A DNA stretch of 24,485 nucleotides from Erysipelotrichia bacterium (GTDB lineage Bacteria > Bacillota_I > Bacilli_A > Erysipelotrichales > Erysipelotrichaceae): the NCBI GenBank assembly GCA_009916335.1, contig SAAR01000015.1:1-24485 (forward strand), read 5' to 3'. Below are positions 13,375 to 22,982 of this stretch, piece after piece; the stretch's first letter is position 1, and each line of letters begins with the position of its first letter. The position numbers and the translations under genes are program-made. The notes beneath the pieces were generated by a model, which was given only the letters and a program-made list of their open reading frames with translations, did not search any database and had not been told where the DNA came from.

Positions 13375-13872
13375 ATGAGTCTAGTAAGTATTGTTATGGG
13401 TAGCAAGAGTGATTTACCAGTAATGGAAAACACATGTGAGATGTTGAAACAGTTTAATATTCCCTATGAAGTGCGTGTCTTGAGTGCACATCGTACACCA
13501 GAAGAGGCACATGAATATGCTTCTACATTAATTGAAAGAGGTGTAAAAGTTGTCATTGCGGCAGCTGGTGGAGCTGCTCATTTAGCTGGTGTGATAGCAG
13601 GCAATACCACATTACCTGTACTTGGTGTGCCAATTCAAACGAGTGCTTTAGGAGGAATGGATTCTTTGTTATCGACCGTACAGATGCCAAAAGGAATCCC
13701 TGTGGCAACACTTGCGATTGGTAAAGCAGGAGCTGCCAATGCAGCAATACTTGCTGCTCAGATTTTAGCCATATCTGATGAGCGATTAGCCAAAGAAATG
13801 GTTGCTTATAAAAAGAGTATGGCCGCTAAAATTATGGAAGATACATTTATTGAAACTTATGAAGGTGAATAG
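13375..13872 (+). CDS. purE: N5-carboxyaminoimidazole ribonucleotide mutase
   Basis: Converts N5-CAIR to CAIR in purine synthesis. The 165 residues carry the class I signatures: MGSKSDLP at 8-15, SAHRTPEE near 42-49, AAAGGAAHLAGVIAG near 62-76, and the GGMDSLLSTVQMPKGIPVATLAIGKAGAANAA tail region. SAHRT, in place of the class II SAHKGP type, argues for the mutase that needs PurK, yet no purK is adjacent; purL follows after 9 bases. First gene of the operon, behind AGGAGGAG and two leader elements. Confidence 0.95.
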   Translation: MSLVSIVMGSKSDLPVMENTCEMLKQFNIPYEVRVLSAHRTPEEAHEYASTLIERGVKVVIAAAGGAAHLAGVIAGNTTLPVLGVPIQTSALGGMDSLLSTVQMPKGIPVATLAIGKAGAANAAILAAQILAISDERLAKEMVAYKKSMAAKIMEDTFIETYEGE

Positions 13873-13881
13873 GAGAAACAT

Positions 13882-16800
13882 ATGAACACACGAGTATTTG
13901 TACACAAGAAAGATGCGTATAAAATTGAAACAAAATCACTGTTAAATGAATTTATTGAAAAGTTAGGCATTAAATCAGTAAACAGAATTACATTATATAA
14001 TGTTTATGATATTTTTAATGCCGATGAGCATGATGTGAAATTATTGAAATCAAAAGTGTTATCAGAGGTAGTAACTGATGAAGTGTTTGATGAAGTGAAT
14101 TTAAGTGGGAAAACATACGTTGCTTATGAAAGCTTACCAGGACAGTTTGATCAAAGAGCAGATGCAGCTCAAGAATGTTTAATGTTGCTTAACAATAAAC
14201 AAGATGTCGTTGTGAAAAGTGGCCGTATTGTCGCAATGGAAGGAAATGTAAGTGAAGAGGAATTATTGAAGATTAAAAAATACTTGATTAATCCTGTTGA
14301 GAATAGAGAAAAAGATTTAAGTGTTCTTACACTTAATGAAGATGTTAGTATTGAACCAGTAGAAATTTTAACTGGTTTTACAAGTCTAAGTGAAGAAGAA
14401 ATTAAAGCTTATCGTGAAAAAGAAGGATTAGCGATGACTGCACAAGATTTAGCTTTTATTCAAAAATATTTTAAAGAGGAAGAAAAGCGTGATCCAAGTA
14501 TTACAGAAATTAAAGTATTAGATACTTATTGGTCAGATCATTGTCGTCATACTACATTTGAAACAGTGTTGCAAAATATTACGATTGAAAAAGGGAAGTT
14601 TGCCGAAAAAATTCAATCTGCATATGCGTTGTTTTTAGATCTACATGCAAAAGCGAATAAAGCAGATAAGCCGATTACATTAATGAATATGGCAACCATT
14701 GGTGGTAAATATTTGCGTAAAAGTGGATATTTAGATGATATGGAAATTAGTGATGAAATCAATGCTTGTTCGATTGAGATTAAAGTCGATGTTGATGGTG
14801 AGTTAGAAGATTGGTTGTTGATGTTTAAAAATGAAACACATAATCACCCAACAGAAATTGAACCATTTGGAGGGGCGAGTACATGTATTGGTGGTGCCAT
14901 TCGTGATCCACTTTCAGGAAGAAGTTATGTATATCAAGCGATGCGTATTACAGGTGCAGGTGATATTACTAAACCAATGGAAGAAACATTGCCTAATAAA
15001 TTAGCACAGAGTGTTATTTCTAAAACAGCAGCACATGGATATTCTTCGTATGGAAACCAAATTGGTTTAGCGACAACGTATGTAAAAGAGATTTACGATC
15101 CAGGCTATGTGGCGAAACGTATGGAGGTCGGTGCTGTGGTTGGTGCTGCTCCAAAAGCGAATGTTGTAAGAAAAAAACCTGAAGCTGGGGATATTGTTGT
15201 CTTGCTAGGTGGTGCGACAGGACGTGATGGCATTGGTGGAGCCACTGGTTCTAGTAAAGAACATAATGAAACATCATTAACGAAGTGTAGTAGTGAAGTA
15301 CAAAAAGGAAATGCACCGATGGAAAGAAGAATCCAACGTTTATTCAGAAATCCAGAATGTACAAAACTAATTAAGAAAAGTAATGACTTTGGAGCTGGTG
15401 GAGTCAGTGTAGCGATTGGTGAATTAGCCGATGGTATTTATGTAGACTTAGATAAAGTGCCAACGAAATATGCAGGGTTGAATGGAACGGAATTAGCTAT
15501 TTCTGAATCACAGGAGCGTATGGCTTGTGTAATTGAAGAAAAAGATTATGAAGCATTTAAACAATATGCGTATGAAGAAAATTTAGCAACGACAATTGTT
15601 GCCAAAGTAACAGCAGAACCTCGTTTAGTATTAACATTTAAAGGGGAAAAGATTGTTGATATTGCAAGAAGTTTCTTAGATACAAATGGTGTGCGTACAG
15701 CACAAGATGTTGTTATTGAAGATTATAGTGAACAAGTAAGCAATCCATTTGCAAGTGGTGAAAAGTGCGATATTCTAACAAACTTACAAAAAGAAAATGT
15801 TGCATCACAGCGTGGATTAGTAGAAATGTTTGATGCGACCATTGGAAAAAGTACAGTGCTTATGCCATTTGGTGGTAAATATCAGTTAACAGAAGAAGAA
15901 GCAAGTATACAAAAACTACCTGTATTTGGTAAAACAAATACAGCGAGTGCCTTAACATTTGGCTACCACCCAGAAGTAAGTAAATATTCTCCTTATTTAG
16001 GGGGAGCATATAGTGTTGTCGAGGCATTGGCTAAGCTTGTTGCCAGTGGGTGTAGTTATGAACATGCAAGACTGACATGTCAGGAATATTTTGAACGATT
16101 AAATCAAGATGCAAGTGCATGGGGAAAACCAACACAGGCATTATTAGGTTTAATTGAAGCACAGATGGCATTTAAAACAGCTGCCATTGGTGGAAAAGAT
16201 AGTATGAGTGGAACATACAAAGATATTCATGTACCACCTACATTGATTACTTTTGCGATTACAACAGAAAATGTAGAGAATATCATCTCTAGTGAATTAA
16301 AAGAAGCAAATCATTATTTATACTTAGTAAAACATCAAATGAATGAAGATTATACACCAAATTATGAATGTTTAAAAAATAACTTTGCAAAAGTGAAGGA
16401 ACTGATTGATGATAAGATTATCGTGAGTGCCTCTACACTGAAATTTGGTGGTTTATCAGAAGCATTAGCAAAAATGAGTTTTGGTAATAAAATCGGTCTT
16501 AAAGTAACGACAAATGAAGATTTATATGCACTTAGTATCGGTAGTATGGTTGTGGAATCAACTTGTGAGATCGGGGCAGAAAACTTTATTCCTTTAGGGG
16601 TAAGCAATGAAAGCGAAGAACTTTATATCAATGATCAAATCGTGAAGATTGATGATGCGATTGCGGCTTGGGAAAGACGCTATGAAAAAGTGTATCCAAC
16701 GATTGTGGATCGTGAAGGGGAAGTGATTCATACACCAACTTTCAATGAAGAAACAAAAGCAAAAGCAAGCGTGTTATATGATAAACCAAAAGTAATCATT

Positions 16801-17586
16801 CCTGTTTTCCCAGGAAATAACTGTGAATATGATTGTAAACAAGCGTTTGAACGTGCTGGTGCAGAGGCAGAAATCTATGTATTCAACAATTTAAATGTAG
16901 AAGCAACAAGAACATCATTAAAAGAATTAAGTGAAAAGATTGCCCATGCACAAATCTTAATGATTCCAGGAGGTTTCTCAAGTGGAGATGAACCAGATGG
17001 TAGTGGTAAATTTATTGCCAATGTATTAAGTAATGAATTGGTAAATGATGCAATCCAGACGTTATTAAAAAATGATGGATTAATCTTAGGTATATGTAAT
17101 GGATTCCAAGCATTGATTAAATCAGGATTATTGCCATATGGAGATATTACAAAGTTAAATGAAAATTCACCTACCTTATTTAGAAACAACATCAACCGAC
17201 ATGTTTCTCATATTGCAACAACAAGAGTTACAAGTAATATGTCCCCTTGGTTAGCAAGTTTTACCTGTGATGATGTACATCATATTGCTATGTCGCATGG
17301 AGAAGGTAAATTTGTCGTGAGTGAAGAGGAAGCAAAACAATTGTTTGAAAATGGACAAGTTGCAACACAATATACAGATTTAGAAGGAAATCCTACGATG
17401 AATGGGGAATTCAATATTAATGGAAGTAGCTATGCAATTGAAGGAATCACAAGCAAAGATGGTAAAATCTTTGGTAAGATGGGACATAGTGAACGTTATG
17501 AAGATGGTTTGTTTAAAAATATTTATGGTAATAAAATGCAGGACATCTTTAAAAATGGAGTAGACTACTTTAAAAAAGTAAATTAG
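13882..17586 (+). CDS. purL: Phosphoribosylformylglycinamidine synthase, single-chain form
   Basis: Makes FGAM from FGAR, ATP and glutamine. The 1234 residues include synthetase and glutaminase in one chain, the Streptococcus/Clostridium-type layout, so no PurS/PurQ is needed. The synthetase part shows YWSDHCRHTTF near 215-225 and NETHNHPTEIEPFGGASTCIGG near 315-336. The C-terminal glutaminase (about 970-1230) has PVFPGNNCEYD, GGFSSGDE, the nucleophile Cys1072 in GICNGFQA, and His1139/Glu1141 in SHGEGKF. TAGGAGAAA across the purE stop is its ribosome site. Confidence 0.96.
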   Translation: MNTRVFVHKKDAYKIETKSLLNEFIEKLGIKSVNRITLYNVYDIFNADEHDVKLLKSKVLSEVVTDEVFDEVNLSGKTYVAYESLPGQFDQRADAAQECLMLLNNKQDVVVKSGRIVAMEGNVSEEELLKIKKYLINPVENREKDLSVLTLNEDVSIEPVEILTGFTSLSEEEIKAYREKEGLAMTAQDLAFIQKYFKEEEKRDPSITEIKVLDTYWSDHCRHTTFETVLQNITIEKGKFAEKIQSAYALFLDLHAKANKADKPITLMNMATIGGKYLRKSGYLDDMEISDEINACSIEIKVDVDGELEDWLLMFKNETHNHPTEIEPFGGASTCIGGAIRDPLSGRSYVYQAMRITGAGDITKPMEETLPNKLAQSVISKTAAHGYSSYGNQIGLATTYVKEIYDPGYVAKRMEVGAVVGAAPKANVVRKKPEAGDIVVLLGGATGRDGIGGATGSSKEHNETSLTKCSSEVQKGNAPMERRIQRLFRNPECTKLIKKSNDFGAGGVSVAIGELADGIYVDLDKVPTKYAGLNGTELAISESQERMACVIEEKDYEAFKQYAYEENLATTIVAKVTAEPRLVLTFKGEKIVDIARSFLDTNGVRTAQDVVIEDYSEQVSNPFASGEKCDILTNLQKENVASQRGLVEMFDATIGKSTVLMPFGGKYQLTEEEASIQKLPVFGKTNTASALTFGYHPEVSKYSPYLGGAYSVVEALAKLVASGCSYEHARLTCQEYFERLNQDASAWGKPTQALLGLIEAQMAFKTAAIGGKDSMSGTYKDIHVPPTLITFAITTENVENIISSELKEANHYLYLVKHQMNEDYTPNYECLKNNFAKVKELIDDKIIVSASTLKFGGLSEALAKMSFGNKIGLKVTTNEDLYALSIGSMVVESTCEIGAENFIPLGVSNESEELYINDQIVKIDDAIAAWERRYEKVYPTIVDREGEVIHTPTFNEETKAKASVLYDKPKVIIPVFPGNNCEYDCKQAFERAGAEAEIYVFNNLNVEATRTSLKELSEKIAHAQILMIPGGFSSGDEPDGSGKFIANVLSNELVNDAIQTLLKNDGLILGICNGFQALIKSGLLPYGDITKLNENSPTLFRNNINRHVSHIATTRVTSNMSPWLASFTCDDVHHIAMSHGEGKFVVSEEEAKQLFENGQVATQYTDLEGNPTMNGEFNINGSSYAIEGITSKDGKIFGKMGHSERYEDGLFKNIYGNKMQDIFKNGVDYFKKVN

Positions 17587-17626
17587 TGAAGTAAGAATAA
17601 TATATAAATTCAAGAAAGAAGGTTAC

Positions 17627-18328
17627 ATGATGAAATTATTATATGAAGGAAAAGCAAAACAGGTATATGAAACAGAAAAAGCAGATGAATATATCATTCA
17701 CAATAAAGATGATGCGACTGCTGGTAATGGAGTAAAACATGATCAATTTGCAGGAAAAGGTGTTTTAAACAATACGATTTCTTGTATTATCTTTGATATG
17801 TTAGAAGAAGCAGGAATTAAAACGCATTTAATTAAAAAGTTAAACGATACAGACGTATTAGTTAAAAAAGTGGATATTTTTCCATTAGAAGTGATTATTC
17901 GTAATATTACAACTGGTTCATTTTGTAAACGTTTAGGGGCAGAAGAAGGAATTGTCTTAACAGAACCTATCTTTGAAATGAGTTATAAAAATGATGAATA
18001 TGGGGATCCATTAATCAATGATGATCATGCGGTAGCATTGAAGTTAGCCACAAGAGAAGAATTAGCTTATATTAAAGCAACAACTTTAAAAATTAATGAA
18101 TTATTAAAAGCATTCTTCTTGAAGTTTAACTTAAAATTAGTAGACTTCAAGATTGAATTTGGTAAAACAGCAGATGGAGAAATCTTATTAGCTGATGAAA
18201 TTTCACCAGATTCATGTCGTTTATGGGACGTTGAAACAAATCAGAAATATGATAAAGATGTCTTTAGACAGGATATTGGTGATTTGATTGAAACCTATAA
18301 AGCAGTCTTAGCTAGAATGCAAAAATAA
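17627..18328 (+). CDS. purC: SAICAR synthase
   Basis: Phosphoribosylaminoimidazole-succinocarboxamide synthase joins CAIR and aspartate using ATP. The 233 residues are of bacterial length, with LLYEGKAKQVYE at 4-15 (ATP-binding loop), NDDHAVAL in the middle and LADEISPDSCRLWD near the C-terminus. Two ATGs are adjacent (17627 and 17630); GAAAGG lies 4 and 7 bases before them, so the second is equally plausible. A 40-base gap follows purL, with no terminator seen. Confidence 0.95.
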   Translation: MMKLLYEGKAKQVYETEKADEYIIHNKDDATAGNGVKHDQFAGKGVLNNTISCIIFDMLEEAGIKTHLIKKLNDTDVLVKKVDIFPLEVIIRNITTGSFCKRLGAEEGIVLTEPIFEMSYKNDEYGDPLINDDHAVALKLATREELAYIKATTLKINELLKAFFLKFNLKLVDFKIEFGKTADGEILLADEISPDSCRLWDVETNQKYDKDVFRQDIGDLIETYKAVLARMQK

Positions 18329-18417
18329 TGAAAACAATGCTTGTTGGGGAGCTTCTTAATGTCGATTTTATGGAGAAGGTCGATATGGGTATAAAGGAGA
18401 AAAAGCATGCAATTTGA
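18328..18417 (+). CDS. Possible 29-residue ORF bridging purC and purF
   Basis: Its ATG overlaps the purC stop codon (TAATG) and its TGA lies inside purF's first codons, filling the only sizeable gap (78 bases) between two pur genes. It begins MKTMLVGELLN. There is no ribosome site of its own, and it uses GTC, CTT and GAG codons more than its neighbours do. It could carry ribosomes from purC to purF by coupling, or be chance. I recognise no function. Confidence 0.25.
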   Translation: MKTMLVGELLNVDFMEKVDMGIKEKKHAI

Positions 18418-19843
18418 AAAGGAATATTTTCTTAGTGGAAAAATGAATGAAGAATGTGGTGTATTTGGTGTTTTTAATGTAAGTGATGAGGCAGCTGCGT
18501 CCTTAACCTACTTTGGTTTACATGCCTTACAACATCGTGGACAAGAGGCGAGTGGGATTGCGACAAGTAACTTAGAGAAAATTAAATGTGTTAAGGGAAA
18601 AGGATTACTTAGTGAAACTTTTAATAATACAATCATTGATGAATTAGGTGGTACTCATGCAGTAGGGCATGTTCGTTACTCTACTGCTGGGGGAAATGAA
18701 ATTGAAAATGTACAACCGATTATGGTTCGTTCTCATAAAGGACATTTTGCGATTGCACATAATGGGAATATCGTCAATGCACAAGAGTTAAAAGAAGAAA
18801 TGGAAGATGCAGGTAGTATTTTTCAAGGAACGAGTGATACAGAAGTCATTGGGCATTTAATTCAAAGAGAAAGTGGTACTTTTGAAGAAAAGATCATGAA
18901 AGCAGTACGTTATATTGAAGGAGCGTTTGCTTTTATCATTATGCGTGAAAATTGTATGTATGCAGTGCGTGATCATAATGGATTAAGACCGCTAAGCATC
19001 GCTTCCATTGATGATCATGGATATTGTATTAGTAGTGAAACTTGTGCGTTTGATATTGTGAATGCAAAGATGATTCGTGATATTAAACCAGGAGAAATTG
19101 TGAAAATTTCACCAGAAGGAGTAAAGTTCTTCTCTTATACAGAGCATACACAAAAGAAGATGTGTGCAATGGAATACATCTATTTCTCAAGACCGGATAG
19201 TTCTATAGAAGGTATCAATGTGCATACTGCAAGACGATTGAGTGGTAGAATGTTAGCAAAAATTGATCAAGAGGCAAAGGATACAGAAGCGGATATTGTT
19301 GTCGGTGTTCCTGATTCGTCTTTGTCAGCAGCGATTGGGTATGCAGAGGAAAGTGGACTTCCTTATGAAATAGGATTAATTAAAAACCGTTATGTAGGAA
19401 GAACTTTTATTCAACCAACACAAAAACAGCGTGAACGTGGTGTTCGTATGAAGTTAAGTGCAGTGGTTGATATTGTGAAAGGAAAACGCATTATTTTAAT
19501 TGATGATAGTGTGGTACGAGGAACAACAAGTAAACGTATCGTGCAGTTATTGAAAGAAGCTGGGGCAAAAGAAGTACATGTTAGAATTGCTTCACCAGCC
19601 ATTACACACCCTTGTTTTTATGGAGTTGATACTGCCACACGAAAAGAATTGATCTCATCAACGAAAAATGTTGATGAAGTAAAAGATTTTATCTTGGCAG
19701 ATTCACTTAAATTTTTAGCAATTTCAGCATTACAGGAAGCCATTGGGACAAATGAATTATGTTTATCATGCTTTAATGGTAAATATGTAACACAATTATA
19801 TAGTTTAAAAGAGAAACTTGAGGAGGAGATTAAGAATGAGTGA
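18407..19843 (+). CDS. purF: Amidophosphoribosyltransferase (active, Fe-S type)
   Basis: First committed purine step: PRPP plus glutamine to phosphoribosylamine. The 478 residues begin with a 16-residue propeptide ending NEE, then Cys17 (CGVFGVF), which must be exposed by cleavage as in Bacillus subtilis PurF. The glutaminase residues are intact: HRGQEASG at 43-50, R90 in [10 protein letters not shown]119 in AHNGN, D144 in GTSDTE. The PRPP loop is [11 protein letters not shown] at 364-374. Cys253, Cys403, Cys452 and Cys455 match the four [4Fe-4S] ligands. AAAGGAG precedes the chosen ATG. purM starts inside its last codons. Confidence 0.97.
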   Translation: MQFEKEYFLSGKMNEECGVFGVFNVSDEAAASLTYFGLHALQHRGQEASGIATSNLEKIKCVKGKGLLSETFNNTIIDELGGTHAVGHVRYSTAGGNEIENVQPIMVRSHKGHFAIAHNGNIVNAQELKEEMEDAGSIFQGTSDTEVIGHLIQRESGTFEEKIMKAVRYIEGAFAFIIMRENCMYAVRDHNGLRPLSIASIDDHGYCISSETCAFDIVNAKMIRDIKPGEIVKISPEGVKFFSYTEHTQKKMCAMEYIYFSRPDSSIEGINVHTARRLSGRMLAKIDQEAKDTEADIVVGVPDSSLSAAIGYAEESGLPYEIGLIKNRYVGRTFIQPTQKQRERGVRMKLSAVVDIVKGKRIILIDDSVVRGTTSKRIVQLLKEAGAKEVHVRIASPAITHPCFYGVDTATRKELISSTKNVDEVKDFILADSLKFLAISALQEAIGTNELCLSCFNGKYVTQLYSLKEKLEEEIKNE

Positions 19844-20867
19844 TAAGTATAGAGAAGCTGGTGTTGATTTAGAAGCTGGTTATGAATCGGTACGTTTAAT
19901 TAAATCACATGTAGCACGAACACAAATTAAAGGATCGATTGATTCTTTAGGATCGTTTGGTGGTATGTTTGATTTAAGTATGTTGCAGATGAAAGAACCA
20001 GTGCTTGTATCAGGAACAGATGGAGTAGGGACAAAGCTAATGCTTGCTTTTGAAGTTGATAAGCATGATACCATTGGTATTGACGCCGTTGCTATGTGTG
20101 TGAATGATGTATTGGTACAAGGGGCAATGCCTATTTTCTTCCTTGATTACATCGCTGTGGGGAAAAACCACCCAACTAAAATTGAACAGATTGTCAAAGG
20201 GGTAGCAGACGGTTGTGAATTAAGTGAATGTGCCTTAATTGGTGGAGAAACAGCAGAAATGCCAGATATGTATAGTGAAGATCACTATGATTTAGCTGGT
20301 TTCTGTGTTGGTGTGGTAGAAAAGAGCAAATTATTAGATGGTAGTCATATTGATGCAGGACAAACATTAATTGCTTTACCATCTAGTGGTTGTCATTCTA
20401 ATGGTTTCTCATTAATTCGTAAAGTATTATTTAAAGATGGTCATTTAGATCCTAAAAAAGTGTATGATGGCTTTGATAAACCATTAGGAGAAGTGTTATT
20501 AACACCAACTAAGATTTATGTAAAAGCGATCAAACACTTATTGGCAAACAATGTTGATATTAAAGGAATGTCGCATATTACAGGTGGTGGATTTTATGAA
20601 AATGTACCAAGAATGTTAAAAGAAGGTTTAGGAGTTAGTATTGATACAACTTCTTTCCCTCGTCCTGAAATCTTCAACCTTATTATGAAAACAGGAAATA
20701 TTCCTGAAAAAGAAATGTATAATGTCTTTAATATGGGAGCAGGATTTGTGATGGCTGTGGAAGATAAAGATGTAGCAACAGTACAAAATTTATTAAAGGA
20801 AATCAATGAAGAAAGTTATGTCATCGGTAAAGTAACAAATAGTGGAAGTGTGGATTTAACATGGTAA
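19836..20867 (+). CDS. purM: Phosphoribosylformylglycinamidine cyclo-ligase (AIR synthetase)
   Basis: Closes the imidazole ring, FGAM to AIR, using ATP. From ATG 19836 the protein has 343 residues, with [15 protein letters not shown] at the start, [13 protein letters not shown] near 60-72, [30 protein letters not shown], and [15 protein letters not shown]. The start overlaps the purF stop by 8 bases and has AGGAGGAG 7 bases upstream; an in-frame TTG further upstream lies over that site and is rejected. It overlaps purN by 7 bases. Confidence 0.96.
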   Translation: MSDKYREAGVDLEAGYESVRLIKSHVARTQIKGSIDSLGSFGGMFDLSMLQMKEPVLVSGTDGVGTKLMLAFEVDKHDTIGIDAVAMCVNDVLVQGAMPIFFLDYIAVGKNHPTKIEQIVKGVADGCELSECALIGGETAEMPDMYSEDHYDLAGFCVGVVEKSKLLDGSHIDAGQTLIALPSSGCHSNGFSLIRKVLFKDGHLDPKKVYDGFDKPLGEVLLTPTKIYVKAIKHLLANNVDIKGMSHITGGGFYENVPRMLKEGLGVSIDTTSFPRPEIFNLIMKTGNIPEKEMYNVFNMGAGFVMAVEDKDVATVQNLLKEINEESYVIGKVTNSGSVDLTW

Positions 20868-21424
20868 ATGTTGCTGTATTTGCAAGCGGTAGTGGGACAA
20901 ACTTTGAAAATATCGTCAAAGCGAAGTTACAACATGCCATTGTAAAACTGCTAGTTGTGGATAAAGAAGATGCGTACGCAATACAACGTGCCAAACAACT
21001 GAATGTCCCTTATGTGTATGTAAATCCTAAAGCATTTCCATCTAAAAAAGAATACGAAATGAAAATCATGGAATATTTACAAGCATATGAAATTGAATTG
21101 ATTGCCCTTGCTGGTTACATGCGTTTCATTGGCGAGGTGCTATTAACAAATTATCCAAGAAGAATTATTAATATTCACCCTGCATATTTACCAGCTTTTC
21201 CAGGGGCACATGGGATTAAAGATGCCTATGATGCAAAGGTAAGTGAAACAGGAGTAACAATTCATTATGTCGATGAAGGAGTAGATACTGGTGAAATCAT
21301 TCATCAAGAAAAAATCGCCATTGATGCTTCATGGTCGTTGGCAACTTTAGAAGAACAGGTACATGCTTTAGAGTACAAGCTGTATCCTGTTGTATTAGAA
21401 ACATTATGTAAGGAGGGCTTATAG
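20861..21424 (+). CDS. purN: Phosphoribosylglycinamide formyltransferase (10-formyl-THF type)
   Basis: Transfers formyl from 10-formyltetrahydrofolate to GAR. The 187 residues show [10 protein letters not shown] at 7-16, the catalytic N104 and H106 in [12 protein letters not shown], and D142 in EGVDTGEII. The ATG overlaps the purM stop (ATGGTAA), so translation is coupled; the ribosome site is weak. purH begins one base after its stop. Confidence 0.96.
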   Translation: MVNVAVFASGSGTNFENIVKAKLQHAIVKLLVVDKEDAYAIQRAKQLNVPYVYVNPKAFPSKKEYEMKIMEYLQAYEIELIALAGYMRFIGEVLLTNYPRRIINIHPAYLPAFPGAHGIKDAYDAKVSETGVTIHYVDEGVDTGEIIHQEKIAIDASWSLATLEEQVHALEYKLYPVVLETLCKEGL

Positions 21425-21425
21425 T

Positions 21426-22955
21426 ATGAAACGTGCGTTAATTAGTGTATCAGATAAAAGTGGATTGATTGATTTTGCCACAGAGTTGTGCAATCTTAAT
21501 TATGAAATCATTTCCACAGGAGGAACAAAAAAAGCATTAGAAGCTGCTGGTATTAAAACCATCGGTATTAGTGAAATTACACATTTTCCTGAAATTATGG
21601 ATGGACGTGTAAAAACGTTGCACCCTAATGTACATGGTGCTTTACTTTGTGTAAGAGATAATCCTGAACATGTTAAACAATTAGAAGAATTACATATTGA
21701 TTATATTGATATGGTTGTTGTAAACTTGTATCCATTTAAAGAAACAATTATGAAAGATGGCGTTAGTCATGAGGAAATTATTGAAAATATCGACATTGGT
21801 GGACCAAGTATGCTTAGAAGTGCTTCTAAGAACTATGCATCTATTCCCGTTATTGTGGATCCTAATGATTACGATCAAATTATTAAAGAATTAAAGGAAA
21901 ACAATGAAACTTGTTTATCGACAAGAGAACATTTAGCAGCTAAAGTATTTAGACATACAGCAGCTTATGATACGATTATTGCACAGTATTTAACGAATAA
22001 ATGCAATGAAAAATTCCCTGAGAATTTCACTGTAACATACGAAAAAGTACAGGATTTACGTTATGGGGAAAATCCACATCAAGAGGCTGCATTCTACAAG
22101 ACATACAATCCAAGTTATAGTATTGCTAATGCAAAACAATTACATGGAAAAGAATTGTCCTATAACAATATTCAAGATGCGAATGCATGTATTGAAGTGT
22201 TAAAGGATTTTGATGCACCTTGTGCAGTGGGAATGAAACATATGAATCCATGTGGTGTAGGCATTGGTGAAACGATTGATGAAGCATGGGATAAAGCTTA
22301 TGAAGCAGATTCGACTTCTATTTTTGGTGGGATTGTATCGTTCAATCGTAAAATCGAAGCACAAACAGCAGAAAAATTATCACAAATATTTTTAGAGATT
22401 ATCATTGCTCCTGCTTATAGTGAAGAAGCATTTGCTATTTTAAGCAAAAAGAAAAATATTCGTTTGTTGCAGTTGGACACAAGCTTAGATGTAAATAATA
22501 AGTTAAAAGTTACTAATGTAAATGATGGTTTATTAGTACAAGATGCTGATTTAGATGAAATAAATGTGAACGATTTTACATATCCAACAAAGCGTAAACC
22601 AAGTGAAGAGGAAATGCAACAATTACTAATGGCGTGGAAAGTTGTGAAACATGTTAAGTCAAATGCGATTGTCTTAGTAAAAGAAAATATGACAATCGGT
22701 GTTGGGGCAGGACAGATGAATCGTGTTGGTGCTGCTAAAATTGCCATTGAACAAGCTGGTGAAAAGTGTAAAGGTAGCGTAATGGGTAGTGATGCATTCT
22801 TCCCAATGCCAGATACAGTAGAAGCTTGTGTAGAAGCGGGAATTACTGCTATTATCCAGCCAGGAGGATCCATTAAAGATCAATTATCCATTGATGTATG
22901 TGATGAACATGGGATTGCAATGGTATTTACAGGTAAACGTCATTTTAAGCATTAA
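21426..22955 (+). CDS. purH: Bifunctional AICAR formyltransferase / IMP cyclohydrolase
   Basis: Catalyses the last two steps to IMP. The 509 residues have an N-terminal cyclohydrolase (MGS-like) domain with ISTGGT at 29-34 and GRVKTLHPNVHG at 60-71, then the AICAR transformylase domain with K271-H272 in GMKHMNPCGVG, SIFGGIVSFNR and GAGQMNRV near 425. AAGGAGG lies over the end of purN, 10 bases before ATG. The following purF-like gene starts 27 bases downstream, behind GGGAGG. Confidence 0.96.
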   Translation: MKRALISVSDKSGLIDFATELCNLNYEIISTGGTKKALEAAGIKTIGISEITHFPEIMDGRVKTLHPNVHGALLCVRDNPEHVKQLEELHIDYIDMVVVNLYPFKETIMKDGVSHEEIIENIDIGGPSMLRSASKNYASIPVIVDPNDYDQIIKELKENNETCLSTREHLAAKVFRHTAAYDTIIAQYLTNKCNEKFPENFTVTYEKVQDLRYGENPHQEAAFYKTYNPSYSIANAKQLHGKELSYNNIQDANACIEVLKDFDAPCAVGMKHMNPCGVGIGETIDEAWDKAYEADSTSIFGGIVSFNRKIEAQTAEKLSQIFLEIIIAPAYSEEAFAILSKKKNIRLLQLDTSLDVNNKLKVTNVNDGLLVQDADLDEINVNDFTYPTKRKPSEEEMQQLLMAWKVVKHVKSNAIVLVKENMTIGVGAGQMNRVGAAKIAIEQAGEKCKGSVMGSDAFFPMPDTVEACVEAGITAIIQPGGSIKDQLSIDVCDEHGIAMVFTGKRHFKH

Positions 22956-22982
22956 TAGATAAATAAACGGGAGGATTAATCA

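Noticed and set aside
19818..19835. Upstream TTG start for purM
   Set aside because: Those codons are the ribosome site AGGAGGAG of the ATG at 19836.
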